NCBI GenBank assembly: GCA_050954505.1
Contig: JBPBPY010000018.1
Location: 1 to 33,049, forward strand
Reading direction: 5' to 3'
DNA length: 33,049 nt
Source of the DNA: JAQGMO01 sp050954505
GTDB lineage: Bacteria; Pseudomonadota; Gammaproteobacteria; Burkholderiales; Burkholderiaceae_D
The notes under the pieces were generated by a model. The model was not told the DNA's origin. It did not search any database and was given only the letters and a program-made list of their open reading frames with translations. Position 1 is the stretch's first letter. Every line of letters starts with the position of its first letter. Of the stretch, positions 14,897-23,835 are shown piece after piece. The position numbers were made by a program, and so were the translations under genes.

Positions 14897-16363
14897 TCAA
14901 TCGGCGAGGTTCATGTCTTGGTGCGCAGGCAAGTCCATGCCGAGGATCTCGTCATCGATGTTGAACGCGTCCGGCATCACACCACCCTGCATGTCGAGTT
15001 CCTCTGCATTGCCATTCCTGAAGCGTCCATCCACCCTGACCCGGCTCATGTCGACCCATTGCATGGTCACATCGAGCCGCGGGTATTCCTTCGATCCCTG
15101 GCCTTCCAGATAGTCGACTGCCACGACGTCGAACGCGCTACCGGGTTTGTACATGGCCTGGCTTTCTTCCACACCGACAGTGGCAGTGGTGGCGGCAGTG
15201 GCGGCAGCGCCGGTGAGCCTGGCGTGCCCGCCCAGGATGCGAAGCTGGACATTGTATTTTTCCGGCGTGTTGTTGTAGCTGGAGTTGCCGCCCACGCTGC
15301 AGCTCATGAAACTGCGGGTGCTCCAGCGGTTGCCGGCAAACAGGCCGGCGGCAATGATTGCAGGCGCATCGAGGCGCATGCCGCGCCTGAGATCGGCGGT
15401 TTCAGGGCATTGCGGAAGGTGGTTCAATGCCGAGATCAGTGATTTGATATATGGCGCAAGGCGCAGGATACCGGCGCGTTCATTGTCCCGCAGCGCTTGG
15501 TTGAGTTCGGCAAAACTGCTGTCATAAGCCTGCAAGGCGATCAGATCCGTCAACGGCATGGTCGGCTGCAGGCGCTGTTCCTGCTGCAGTGAGGCTAGGC
15601 TTTTGCTGTAATGCGCCCAGAGTGCCTGGCATTCCTGTGGCGGCTTGCAGGCTGCCTGGCCGCGCAGCAGCGTGCCGCTTTCGAACAGCTGCCGAAATGC
15701 CGCATGATCCTCCGGCGTGCTGCGATAGTCGGTGCCGATTTTCAATAGCTTGACCGGCGTGGTGCTCTTGTTCCAGTAGCTGTTTTCGCTGCTGCGAAAC
15801 TTGTTCAAACGCGCCGTACGCGACGGGGCGTCGAGCTGTGCGCGGGCATCCAGATGGGCTTGCTTTTCACTGCCCCGCTGCGCGGCGTTGGACAATTGCG
15901 GCTGCTCGCGCAGTGCAAAGACATAGGCTTCCAGCGCCGCAAACAATGGCGGAAATCGGTTCAGGCCTGGCGGGTGCGCCGCATACCGTGCACAGGCCAG
16001 ATCGAGATGGCGCAGTTTCGTCAATGCCGAATCGGGTTCCAGCCGCATGGCGACCTTGAGCTGGTCACGCGCCTCCGTCAGGGCCGTGCGGGTCACACGC
16101 CCTGCCCTGCTGGAAAACGCTTCTGCAGCCATCAATGCGTCGCGCAATTCCAGTGCGGCGCCATACAGTACGCGCAAGGCCTGGTACGAAGGCTGGTCGC
16201 CCAGGCCATGGAACTGGGAAAAGGCAAAGTCAAGATCCCTGCAGGCGTCCTGCACGCGAAAATCGTCGTCGATATGTTCGAGGCTGGCATTGCCGGCCAC
16301 GCCGTTCGCACCCGTCTGCTGGGACACGCTCGGTGGTGGCCGCAAGATCACGTTTTTGAACAT
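14897..16363 (-). CDS. Candidate type III effector with ADP-ribosyltransferase-like C-terminus
   Basis: A 488-residue protein with no close named family that I recognise. The region 320-420 has the outline of R-S-E ADP-ribosyltransferases, which transfer ADP-ribose from NAD to host proteins. DLRRGMRLD (Arg326) stands for the YRG strand, SFMSCSVG (Ser354-Cys-Ser356) for the STS motif, and VEESQAMYKPGSAFDVV for the ExE strand, with pGS spacing as in C3-like enzymes. The last catalytic Glu position reads Gln (ESQ, 400-402), so activity may be altered or my alignment may be off. The N-terminus (MFKNVILRPPPSVSQQTG) has no acidic residue before about 29, as in many type III signals. A perfect hrp box lies 52 bases upstream. 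Start ATG 16363 is preferred over TTG 16369; the Shine-Dalgarno is weak. Confidence 0.65.
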   Translation of the reverse strand: MFKNVILRPPPSVSQQTGANGVAGNASLEHIDDDFRVQDACRDLDFAFSQFHGLGDQPSYQALRVLYGAALELRDALMAAEAFSSRAGRVTRTALTEARDQLKVAMRLEPDSALTKLRHLDLACARYAAHPPGLNRFPPLFAALEAYVFALREQPQLSNAAQRGSEKQAHLDARAQLDAPSRTARLNKFRSSENSYWNKSTTPVKLLKIGTDYRSTPEDHAAFRQLFESGTLLRGQAACKPPQECQALWAHYSKSLASLQQEQRLQPTMPLTDLIALQAYDSSFAELNQALRDNERAGILRLAPYIKSLISALNHLPQCPETADLRRGMRLDAPAIIAAGLFAGNRWSTRSFMSCSVGGNSSYNNTPEKYNVQLRILGGHARLTGAAATAATTATVGVEESQAMYKPGSAFDVVAVDYLEGQGSKEYPRLDVTMQWVDMSRVRVDGRFRNGNAEELDMQGGVMPDAFNIDDEILGMDLPAHQDMNLAD

Positions 16364-16415
16364 GCTCAATCAATCTTTTTCATGAAATCACTACCTGGTG
16401 TTTGCGCAATGAACG

Positions 16416-16444
16416 TATGTGGTAGCCAGAGGGCATTGGGTTCC
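16416..16444 (-). promoter_or_regulatory. Perfect hrp box upstream of the ADP-ribosyltransferase-like gene
   Basis: On the minus strand GGAACC (16444-16439), 16 bases, CCACATA (16422-16416). This matches all 10 fixed positions of the HrpL consensus and ends 52 bases before ATG 16363. The rest of 16364-16752 holds no gene; the catalase-like gene's promoter on the plus strand was not identified. Confidence 0.8.
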
Positions 16445-16752
16445 ACACGGCAGCATTGGTATTTGCCACCTGCCAACAGCGGTTTCTTGCAACACCCGAA
16501 CCTGCTGCCGCTTAGCTTCATGCAAGCTGGACTTCATACAGAAATTTTGCGAAACAACAATAAGGCGTTTTCCTCCTTTCGGTAAATTATTACTGCATCA
16601 AAATCGTTGTGATTTGAAGCCACTATAGTGCTCACGCCATTGTTTGTTCATGCAATCTGCATTGATCCCCTGTCAGTCTGCTGCAGGCCGGTATTTGGGC
16701 ATGACCGTAATGGCCTGTTGCAGCCGTATTCACACCCAATCAGGAGACCAGC

Positions 16753-17901
16753 ATGCAGCAAACCCAACGTCCGATTCCCGTCGCTTATCAAGCATCGTTC
16801 GAATATCTGGAGGAGGATGAACAACAATCCATCGACGGCTTGCGCGAGGTGTTCGTCAAGCAGGCCCACACTGTGGCGGAAAAGGAAGGCCATGCCCATC
16901 GTGCCGTGCATGCCAAAGGACAGGGCCTGCTGAAAGGCCGGCTGAAAGTTGTCGACGGCCTGGCTGACGAATACCGGCAAGGACTTTTCTCGACACCGCA
17001 AGAATTCGACGCCCTGGTGCGCCTGTCGTCGCTGCCAGCCGAGCAGTTGCCCGACAGTGTCACCACACCGCGGGCAATCGCTGTCAAGGTGTTGCAGGTA
17101 CCCGGTGAGCGGGTGCCGGAATCGAGCACCGAGCACACCCAGGATTTCCTGATGGTCAATGGGCCGGCGTTTACCCGGCCGGGGCCAAAAGGCTTTTTGC
17201 GCGATTCGAAGCTGCTGGCCAGCACCACCGAAAAAGCGCCCAAGGCAAAGCAGGTTCTTTCTGCCGTCATGCGTGGCGCCGAAGCAGTGATCGAAGCGGT
17301 GGGTGGAGAAAGCGGCCTGCTCAAGAACATGGGCGGCCAGCCGCATATCCACCCGCTGGGCGAAACCTACTTCACCCAGGCGCCCTTCCTGTACGGTCCT
17401 TACATTGCCAAGTTTTCGCTCGAACCGGCTTCGCAATCGCTCAAGTCCCTCAAGGACCAGAAGCTCGACGCCAGTGATGACGATGCCCAGCGTGATGTCA
17501 TGAACGACTTTTTTTCTTCGGCCAGCCAGACGCCAGCGGTGTGGAACCTGCGGGTCCAGCTTTGCACCGATATCGAAAAAATGCCGATCGAAGATGCCTC
17601 GGTTGAATGGGACCAGGAACTGAGTCCGTTCGTGACCGTGGCAACGCTGACGCTGCCCGCCCAACGCGCCTGGCAAGCGCAGGGCTCGGAAAAGCTGGAA
17701 GACGAGATTGCCTTTTCGCCCTGGCATGCGCTTGCGGCCCATCGCCCGCTGGGTGCCTTGAACCGCGCCCGGCGGGTCGTGATGGCTGCCTCGCGCGAGT
17801 TTCGCGCATCGTTCAACGGCTGCCCGATTCATGAACCGCGCATCGAGGCCATGGGCCACACCGACCTTGCCGCCACCCGCACGAAGCAGCCCGGCGCCTG
17901 A
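16753..17901 (+). CDS. Catalase-superfamily (SrpA/y4iL-like) protein, possibly without the heme-ligand Tyr
   Basis: A 382-residue protein of the small catalase-like family. The distal-side His is visible in RAVHAKGQG (His53), FLMVNGPAF stands for the conserved Asn region, and GETYFTQAPFLYGPYIAKF and SPWHALAAHRPLGALNRAR are family blocks. In relatives the segment after NRxR normally carries the proximal heme-ligating Tyr as RxxVYxxS; here it reads RRVVMAAS with Met344 in that place. If the alignment is right, heme binding or peroxide turnover is changed. AGGAG lies six bases before ATG 16753. It has no signal peptide. It stands alone, between the effector-like gene (divergent) and a 740-base gap. 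Role in peroxide or lipid-peroxide metabolism is the family expectation. Confidence 0.8.
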   Translation: MQQTQRPIPVAYQASFEYLEEDEQQSIDGLREVFVKQAHTVAEKEGHAHRAVHAKGQGLLKGRLKVVDGLADEYRQGLFSTPQEFDALVRLSSLPAEQLPDSVTTPRAIAVKVLQVPGERVPESSTEHTQDFLMVNGPAFTRPGPKGFLRDSKLLASTTEKAPKAKQVLSAVMRGAEAVIEAVGGESGLLKNMGGQPHIHPLGETYFTQAPFLYGPYIAKFSLEPASQSLKSLKDQKLDASDDDAQRDVMNDFFSSASQTPAVWNLRVQLCTDIEKMPIEDASVEWDQELSPFVTVATLTLPAQRAWQAQGSEKLEDEIAFSPWHALAAHRPLGALNRARRVVMAASREFRASFNGCPIHEPRIEAMGHTDLAATRTKQPGA

Positions 17902-18640
17902 GCAATTCACTTCACAAGCATGGTGTCCCGGCTGGGTGATTCGCCTGGTACATCAAGGCATCATCCATCGCCGCCTCCAGGCGGTGGCAGCCGGTGAGGC
18001 ATTGGCGGAAATGCGGGACGCCAAGCGCGGCCGCATCATCCTGCGGCCGGCCGCTGCCGGCCGGGATACCCGTAATGCTTCAACGGGCCATCACGCGCAA
18101 ATCGAACCTGCGCTTTTCTTGATTCCTGTCGCGCTCCCGCACTGAGCACATCGCACCTGCAATGGCATCAGGTCGCCAACGACAAGCTGGAATTTTTTCC
18201 AATTCGTCGCTTGCCTCACTGGCTATTTTGCCGATTGCATGAGTCGCACTGCTGCACCAATGGTTCCAGGGCAGCGCCCGAATTCGGCAAAAACTCCTTG
18301 CTCGATCCACCCAAAAGTAGTATTTCAACAACAAAAAATATTTCTGAAAATAAAGTTGTTATTTGTGTAACTAGTTGCCAGTTTTGTAATATCATTAGGC
18401 ATCGATTGAATCATTTCAAGGGAATTTAATTCCAGGAAGCAATTTTTTGATAGACTGGTGGACCTATTTACAGACTGACGCCACTTATCACTTGTTGCAA
18501 TACGGAACCAATTCTGTATTTGAAAGGTAACTTAATCGAGTGTGCTGACTACGCCGCGCCCTCAGGCTCGGTGACACAGCCAAAGAGTCGAAACAACTGA
18601 TGCATGTTTTCGTACACAACCCGGTTATGAGTGAAATCAA
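17902..18640. other. Large intergenic region before the OmpR-type regulator gene
   Basis: No convincing gene. A GC hairpin (CGGCCGGC 18044-18051, GCCGGCCG 18056-18063, loop CGCT) may end the catalase-like transcript. From about 18300 to 18480 the DNA becomes markedly AT-rich, which suggests a regulatory region for the response-regulator gene. GGAACC occurs at 18503 but has no CCACNNA at 15-16 bases, so it is not an hrp box. Confidence 0.4.
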
Positions 18641-19333
18641 ATGAAAATCGCCTGCTACATACCCAACACCGCCGTCTTCGAACCCATGCAGCATGTGCTT
18701 GCACGCGGTGGCTATGAATGTATTCATTTCGACACCGAGGCTGCGCTGCTGCGCAACATCCGTCGCAATGTCGTCAGCCTGATCATCATCGATATCGGTT
18801 CCGAGCCGCGTGATGATGACGGCATCCTGGCCTGGCTCAATCAGCGCATAGGCGATCGCACGCCGGTGTTGATCACTTCCTCGGTGCGCGATGCCGAACT
18901 CGCCGCCACGGCTCTCAACAGCGGCGCCGACGACTTCCTGGTGCGGCCGTGCGAACCGATCGAGCTGCTGGCCAGGGTCAATGCACTGATGCGGCGCTGC
19001 ATGCCGGTGCAGGCACGCCGCTCTTTGGAACTGGCCGGTTTCAATCTCGATCTGGAAACCAGCAAGTGCACCTTTGAAAAAGCACCGATTGAATTGACCC
19101 CGCGTGAATTCAGCATGGCCTGGCTGCTGTTTTCGTCGCCCGGCATCTACATTTCACGCAATACCATCGGCGCGGTGATCTGGGGTGCAGACAGCGAAGT
19201 GGCGGGCCGCACCATCGAGCAGCACGTCTACAAGCTGCGCAAGAAACTGCAGTCCCATGCAATGCAATCGGTCATGATCCGCACTGCCTACACACAAGGC
19301 TACCGGCTCGAAGTCTGCGCCGGCAACGCCTGA
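18641..19333 (+). CDS. OmpR-family response regulator with degenerate receiver, possibly HrpG-type
   Basis: A 230-residue transcription factor. Residues 1-120 form a receiver and about 130-225 a winged-helix DNA-binding domain (IELTPREFSMAWLLFSSPG, AGRTIEQHVYKLRKKLQS, IRTAYTQGYRLEV). The phosphoacceptor is probably Asp51 in LIIIDIGSE. The paired acidic residues that bind Mg near the start are missing (KIACYIPNT), and the conserved Lys-Pro is Arg-Pro (LVRPCEP). The receiver is therefore likely non-canonical and may work without phosphorylation. No histidine kinase gene is adjacent. OmpR-type regulators near T3S clusters in beta- and gammaproteobacteria (HrpG of Xanthomonas/Ralstonia) control secretion genes; the same role is inferred here from location. 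The Shine-Dalgarno before ATG 18641 is weak. Confidence 0.85.
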   Translation: MKIACYIPNTAVFEPMQHVLARGGYECIHFDTEAALLRNIRRNVVSLIIIDIGSEPRDDDGILAWLNQRIGDRTPVLITSSVRDAELAATALNSGADDFLVRPCEPIELLARVNALMRRCMPVQARRSLELAGFNLDLETSKCTFEKAPIELTPREFSMAWLLFSSPGIYISRNTIGAVIWGADSEVAGRTIEQHVYKLRKKLQSHAMQSVMIRTAYTQGYRLEVCAGNA

Positions 19334-19646
19334 GACACTTCACGCAGCGAGCAGCCGGCCCTTGACCGGGTCAGCGCTGCCGCCGCGCCGGACATCGGTG
19401 TGGCAGTGGCAGCAAGTCTGGCGGCAGCAAACACCGCACCATTGCCGTCCAGTCCAGGCAACTTGGACACCATCGCAGTAGCCAACTACCGCTGCTCACG
19501 CAGACCATTCATTGTGTTGCACATGTGTTGGGCGGGCCGCACGGGCCGCCCGTGTCGCCCAAGTCGCACGCCTCGCGCGGACCGCAGATTGGCAAAATGG
19601 AAGATGGATGACTGCCCGCGCTCGCTGGCAGCAAGCGTGCTGCAGA
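19334..19646. other. Gap between convergent regulator and transglycosylase genes
   Basis: No gene seen. GGGCGG (19530-19535) and CCGCCC (19546-19551) form a short inverted repeat that could help terminate one of the converging transcripts, but there is no T-run. The G/C-rich stretch otherwise holds nothing I can name. Confidence 0.3.
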
Positions 19647-20168
19647 TCAGGGTGTCAGCAGTGCCAGTTCGTTGCCTTCACGCAGCACTTGCGGTTCACG
19701 TGGCAGATTCTTGTAGACTTTCAACGCGTACTTGACGCGCAGTTCCGGGCTCTTGGCGTTGTAGGCACCCACGGCATTCCAGGTTTCGCCAAGCCGCTTC
19801 ATGTTTTGCGCCATGATCCAGGCGCCGACCTGGATGCTGGTGCAGGCATCGTAGAGCTGCTTTTCATCCACCCCATGCTTGCGCAGCATCGGCAACCAGG
19901 CACTGTTGATCTGCATCAGGCCAATATCGTAGGAACCATTCTTGTTGCGGTTGATGGCCCTTGGGTTTAAACCCGATTCGGTCTTGGCAATAGCGTACAA
20001 CAGGTGCACATTGACGCCATAGTATGCACCGGCTTCATCCCAGCATGCCCTGGCCTTGGCCGGCGCCAGCAGCAATGCCGGCAGCGCGGCCATTCCCACC
20101 CAGGTCACCAGGCTGCGTGGCCGGGATGTGGCAAGACGGGTCGAGAATCGAAACAGGGATGAATCCAT
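19647..20168 (-). CDS. Periplasmic lytic transglycosylase of the T3S cluster (IagB/HpaH-type)
   Basis: A 173-residue exported enzyme that cuts peptidoglycan to let the secretion apparatus cross the cell wall. The signal peptide includes a hydrophobic core (SLVTWVGMAALPALLLAPA) and likely cleavage after AKARA. The SLT domain follows: catalytic Glu64 in YAIAKTESGLNP, then YDIGLMQINSAWLP and NAVGAYNAKSPE, the standard order for goose-lysozyme-like transglycosylases. Its length suits the small IagB/IpgF group. The frame is open to 20249, but the basic segment before ATG 20168 would spoil the signal peptide; ATG 20174 is equally possible, and neither has a good Shine-Dalgarno. It is the last T3S gene, 218 bases after the tcpQ-like gene. 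Confidence 0.85.
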   Translation of the reverse strand: MDSSLFRFSTRLATSRPRSLVTWVGMAALPALLLAPAKARACWDEAGAYYGVNVHLLYAIAKTESGLNPRAINRNKNGSYDIGLMQINSAWLPMLRKHGVDEKQLYDACTSIQVGAWIMAQNMKRLGETWNAVGAYNAKSPELRVKYALKVYKNLPREPQVLREGNELALLTP

Positions 20169-20386
20169 GGGCATGATGGGACAGGGGATTGGTTCGCAGA
20201 TTCGGCTGGACCGGCGCTTCCTGCGCTTGCGGTCTTGCCAACTACTCAATGAGTGAGATCGAGGCCCCGAACAGTTCCAGCGATCAAGGTAATCCGTGTG
20301 AATCCTTTGCCTGTAGCATCGCCTGGCATGCAGCGCCGCACCCGCGTGCGCCCGTCAAGGCGCCACGCGGTGCAAGGCAAACCGAC

Positions 20387-21259
20387 TCAGCTGCTTTTTG
20401 CCATGACGCGCAGCACCTTGTTGCCACGATAAAAAACTGCCTTCATCGGCACTTCGGCACCTTCCATGCTTTTTGCCACGGCGCCGACGGCGTCTTCAAA
20501 ACTGCCTGGCAAGACGGTGCGTGTTTCCACCGCATAGTCGACCGGCAGCTCCCAGACCAGTTGCCAGCCGGCGGCACTGGCCCAGCGCGCCAGGGCGCCA
20601 TTGAGGGTTTTGTCGCTGGCTTGAATCACCCATGCGGCACCACGGGTCGAACTTTCGGTGTGCGCGGTTGGTGGCGTTGGCGTGCGTGCCACGCTGGCAC
20701 GCACAGCAGGTTTGGCAGCTGGCGCCGCGCTACGCTCTCTGGAGGTCTCTGCAGTATGCGGTGGCGCCGAAAGGGTCTGCATCCTTGCCCTGATGCTGGC
20801 GGTCAGTTCATCTGCATCGGTCTGGCGCACTTCCGCTGTGGCGCGATTGCTTGATGTGGCCGCCTGCGCTGCAGTTGACGTTGGCCCACCAGATGACGAG
20901 GCCCGGCTGCCGATCCGGGCGTCCAGCGTTGCCAGCGACACTGCGCTCGTCCCGGCATGGGCCGGCGCGGCAGGGGTGGGCATGGTTGAAGGGGCAAGCG
21001 CTGCAGCAGCCCGCGGGCCGGCATCCATGGTCATGGTCATCGACAGTACTTGTGCTGCACGGCGCCCCGCATCCTCGCGGGTATCCTGGGGGATGTTCGC
21101 CGCCAGCAAGGGTGAAGACTGCACGCTGGCACTGACGGCATTGCTGGACTGCCAGGAACTGCTTTCCAATGCAAAGGCGCTGCTCATGAAGCAGGAGCCA
21201 AGTGCGGCGGCCACCAGCAGGAGCGTGGGCAGGGAACGATCGTGTCGGACAGGATTCAC
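20387..21259 (-). CDS. TcpQ-domain protein next to the secretin gene
   Basis: A 290-residue exported protein. An N-terminal signal (SLPTLLLVAAALGSCFMSSA) ends near AFA, followed by a long Ala/Ser/Thr-rich disordered region (about 30-205). The C-terminal 80 residues (WVIQASDKTLNGALARWAS, WQLVWELPVDYAVETRTVLP, FYRGNKVLRVM) match the TcpQ/PilL-type domain known from type IVb pilus clusters, where TcpQ helps place the outer-membrane secretin. Here it lies in the slot where P. syringae has the small lipoprotein gene hrpT, so a secretin-targeting role for SctC is a good guess. GTG 21259 is chosen because GGGAG stands 8 bases upstream; an ATG at 21289 lacks one. Confidence 0.75.
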   Translation of the reverse strand: MNPVRHDRSLPTLLLVAAALGSCFMSSAFALESSSWQSSNAVSASVQSSPLLAANIPQDTREDAGRRAAQVLSMTMTMDAGPRAAAALAPSTMPTPAAPAHAGTSAVSLATLDARIGSRASSSGGPTSTAAQAATSSNRATAEVRQTDADELTASIRARMQTLSAPPHTAETSRERSAAPAAKPAVRASVARTPTPPTAHTESSTRGAAWVIQASDKTLNGALARWASAAGWQLVWELPVDYAVETRTVLPGSFEDAVGAVAKSMEGAEVPMKAVFYRGNKVLRVMAKSS

Positions 21260-21369
21260 GTTATTTTCTCCCGATAAAACATTGGCCATTCAAATGGCGG
21301 CACGCTGCAGCAAGCGCCAGCGCAGGAGTCCGCGAAGACCACCTGCGCACCTGGACATGTCCAGACGGC

Positions 21370-23835
21370 TCAGCGTGAATTGCCGCGTTGCGATTGCAGG
21401 CCGACGCTGCTTTCCATCTCGGCCAGTTCACTGGCGGCACTGCCGGCGCCTGAATAGGTCGACTGCGGCTGGATCACGCTGCTCTCCATCGACGCCAGTG
21501 GTGAAATCCTGGCTACCGGAACCAGTGCGGCAACCGGTGGCGGTGGACTTGCCGGTGCCGGTGCAGGAACGGCTGCCGCAGCAGGCCGCAGTACCGTGGT
21601 CGCCACCGGTGCAATGTAGCTGTCGGCCACCGAGGTCACCAGAGGCGCCGCCTTGACTGGTGCCGTTGCCACCGGACGTGGCGCCGAAGCCATGCGGGCA
21701 GCCGCCGCGGCACGCGCTGCGCTGGATGCAGCCGGCATTGGAGAAGCGATGGCAGGTTTGGACAGTGCGGCGCTGGCAGGCTTGGCCTGATCCGCCGGTT
21801 CGAGCTCGGTGACCGGCGTCGGCACGGCGACGGTCACTGCCGCTGGCGCTGCTGTGCGCTGCGGCACCTCGGCCAGGCTGGTGCTGTATTTCGAGGTCAC
21901 CGGCGTGCCGGTGCTGGCAGGACGCAATGGTTCGGTTTCCGGCACCGGGTCGCGCAGGTTCTGCAGTTCACGCCGCTCGATCACGGCCCTGGCCCGTTCC
22001 GATGCGCGGGAAGTCGGTGTTGCCTTGGCCAGGTTGTTGCCGGAAATCCGTGGGGTGATCAGGAACAGGCGTTCCTTGGTGCTGCGGGTCTGGCTCTCCG
22101 AGCGAAACAGTCCGCCGACCACCGGAATATCACCCAGCAGCGGCACCTTCTGGCGATTCACATTGAGCGATTCGGCATGGTAGCCGCCGATCATCAGCGT
22201 TTGCTGCAGGTCGATGATGGCCTGGGTGCTGATGGTCGAACGGGTGACATTGACATTCGACGAACTGCTGCTGGTGGAGGGGTTGCTCAGCGAACCGTCT
22301 TCGATGTCGACTTCCAGGTGAACGCGGGTTTCGCCGCCGTCATGGATGATGCGGGGAATCACGCGCAGCATGGTACCGGCGGTGATGTCAGCCAGGTCGG
22401 CCACCCGCTCGCCGATCAGCGAAACGTATGCCGTCTGGCTCAGATCCAGTACTGCTGCCACGTTGTCGAGGGTCAGCACGGTTGGCGTGGCCAGGATGTG
22501 GGCATCGCCCTTCGATTCGAGTGCCTTCAAGCGGGCATAGAAGCGTGCCGCGTTGCTGATCAAAAGTGTGGCGGCCGAGACCGGCAGCGCCGTACCCAGC
22601 GAATCGGCGGCGGTGCTGTTGATGACGCCGTTGACGGCGCCGGCAGTCACACCCCACTCGACGCCCATTTCAGCGATCAGGCTGCGGTCGATGTCGATGA
22701 TCAGGGCTTCGATCTCGACTTGCTGCGGCTGCACGTCGAGTTCGGCGATCAGTGCTGCATACATGGCGCGCTTGGTGCCGGAGTCATAGATCATGATGGC
22801 ATTCAAGGACGGATTGGCTTCGATGCGCGGTTTTTCATCGCTGCCCTTTTCCTTGCTGTCGCGGACACTGCCGCTGCTGGCAGTGGTGCTGGTGTCGTCG
22901 GTGCCGGTGCTGGTGCTGCTGCTGTCTTCCTTCTGGCGCGCTATGGCGCCCAGGCTGCCCGAGGTGGTGCTCGGCGGCGAGAACAACGGCACGAAAGACG
23001 AGCCGGCTGCAGACTTGGTGAGCTCGCGGCTGCCACCGGCGTCGACCTTGCCGCTGCGCGAAGGCTTGCGGCTGTTGAGGTCGAATTTGCTTGGCGTATC
23101 GGCCAGCTTTTCCGGCGAGCTGTTGGCCGTCGGTCCGAACAGCAGGCTGGTCAACATGGTCTTGACGCCCGGGATGGTTTCGGGACGGCCCCGGGAATTG
23201 ATGGTGCGGTCGGTGGCACTGGCGTACTTGAGGCGGAACATCATGATGCGCTTGCTCTTCTGCTCGATCTTTTCCTTTTCCTTCTCGGCGTTTGGCAGCA
23301 GCAGGTCACGGGCCAGGTTCACATAAGCGCGCGGGCCGCTGACGATGATGGTGCCGGTATCGGGCAGCTCACCCCAGCCAAAGCGTTCATCGTAGAGTCC
23401 CAGTCCAACCAGTGCCGCCTTGGCATCCTGGACCGCATCTTCGCCCACATCGATGCGCAGGGAAATATTGTCGCCGGCTGGCACGATGTACAGGGTTTCG
23501 CCATACACGAACCAGCGGAAATTGCCCAGCTGGCCCAGGCGGTCGAGGAAGTCGGTGCCATTGTCGGCTTTCAGGCGGCTGCGCATGACCTGGGCGCCGT
23601 TGGCGCTGAGTTCGACGCGCACGCCATATACCCGGCCGAATTCGTCGAGCACGCTGCGCAGCGTCATGTTGGTGGCATCGATGGAAAAGCCGCTGGCCTT
23701 CCAGTTGGTGGGAACTGCCGCCTGGAGGGTCGTACCCCACAACAGGATCGCCACAAACATCATGCCCAGGAACACAGGCTTGAGATGGAACATGCTCATT
23801 CGCATAGCATTCACGATCACTTGAGTGCGCGCCAT
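21370..23835 (-). CDS. sctC: Type III secretin SctC (HrcC) with long Pro/Ala-rich tail
   Basis: An 821-residue outer-membrane ring protein that forms the exit channel of the injectisome. A hydrophobic signal (PVFLGMMFVAILLWGTTLQA) precedes the N0 domain (WKASGFSIDATNMTLRSVLD), N1 (GTIIVSGPRAYVNLARDLL), an N3 region with a low-complexity Ser/Thr insert, and the secretin core (QVEIEALIIDIDRSLIAEMG, then VPLLGDIPVVGGLFRS and RLFLITPRISGNN). After the core a tail of about 220 residues (21370-22035), rich in Pro, Ala and Ser, extends to the end, which is unusual for SctC. ATG 23835 overlaps the stop of the upstream gene (TAATG); ATG 23805, nearer the signal peptide, is an alternative. The plus-strand frame 22177-23943 is its antisense shadow. 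Confidence 0.95.
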   Translation of the reverse strand: MARTQVIVNAMRMSMFHLKPVFLGMMFVAILLWGTTLQAAVPTNWKASGFSIDATNMTLRSVLDEFGRVYGVRVELSANGAQVMRSRLKADNGTDFLDRLGQLGNFRWFVYGETLYIVPAGDNISLRIDVGEDAVQDAKAALVGLGLYDERFGWGELPDTGTIIVSGPRAYVNLARDLLLPNAEKEKEKIEQKSKRIMMFRLKYASATDRTINSRGRPETIPGVKTMLTSLLFGPTANSSPEKLADTPSKFDLNSRKPSRSGKVDAGGSRELTKSAAGSSFVPLFSPPSTTSGSLGAIARQKEDSSSTSTGTDDTSTTASSGSVRDSKEKGSDEKPRIEANPSLNAIMIYDSGTKRAMYAALIAELDVQPQQVEIEALIIDIDRSLIAEMGVEWGVTAGAVNGVINSTAADSLGTALPVSAATLLISNAARFYARLKALESKGDAHILATPTVLTLDNVAAVLDLSQTAYVSLIGERVADLADITAGTMLRVIPRIIHDGGETRVHLEVDIEDGSLSNPSTSSSSSNVNVTRSTISTQAIIDLQQTLMIGGYHAESLNVNRQKVPLLGDIPVVGGLFRSESQTRSTKERLFLITPRISGNNLAKATPTSRASERARAVIERRELQNLRDPVPETEPLRPASTGTPVTSKYSTSLAEVPQRTAAPAAVTVAVPTPVTELEPADQAKPASAALSKPAIASPMPAASSAARAAAAARMASAPRPVATAPVKAAPLVTSVADSYIAPVATTVLRPAAAAVPAPAPASPPPPVAALVPVARISPLASMESSVIQPQSTYSGAGSAASELAEMESSVGLQSQRGNSR

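Noticed and set aside
18503..18531. GGAACC upstream of the response-regulator gene
   Set aside because: No CCACNNA at 15 or 16 bases, so not an HrpL promoter.
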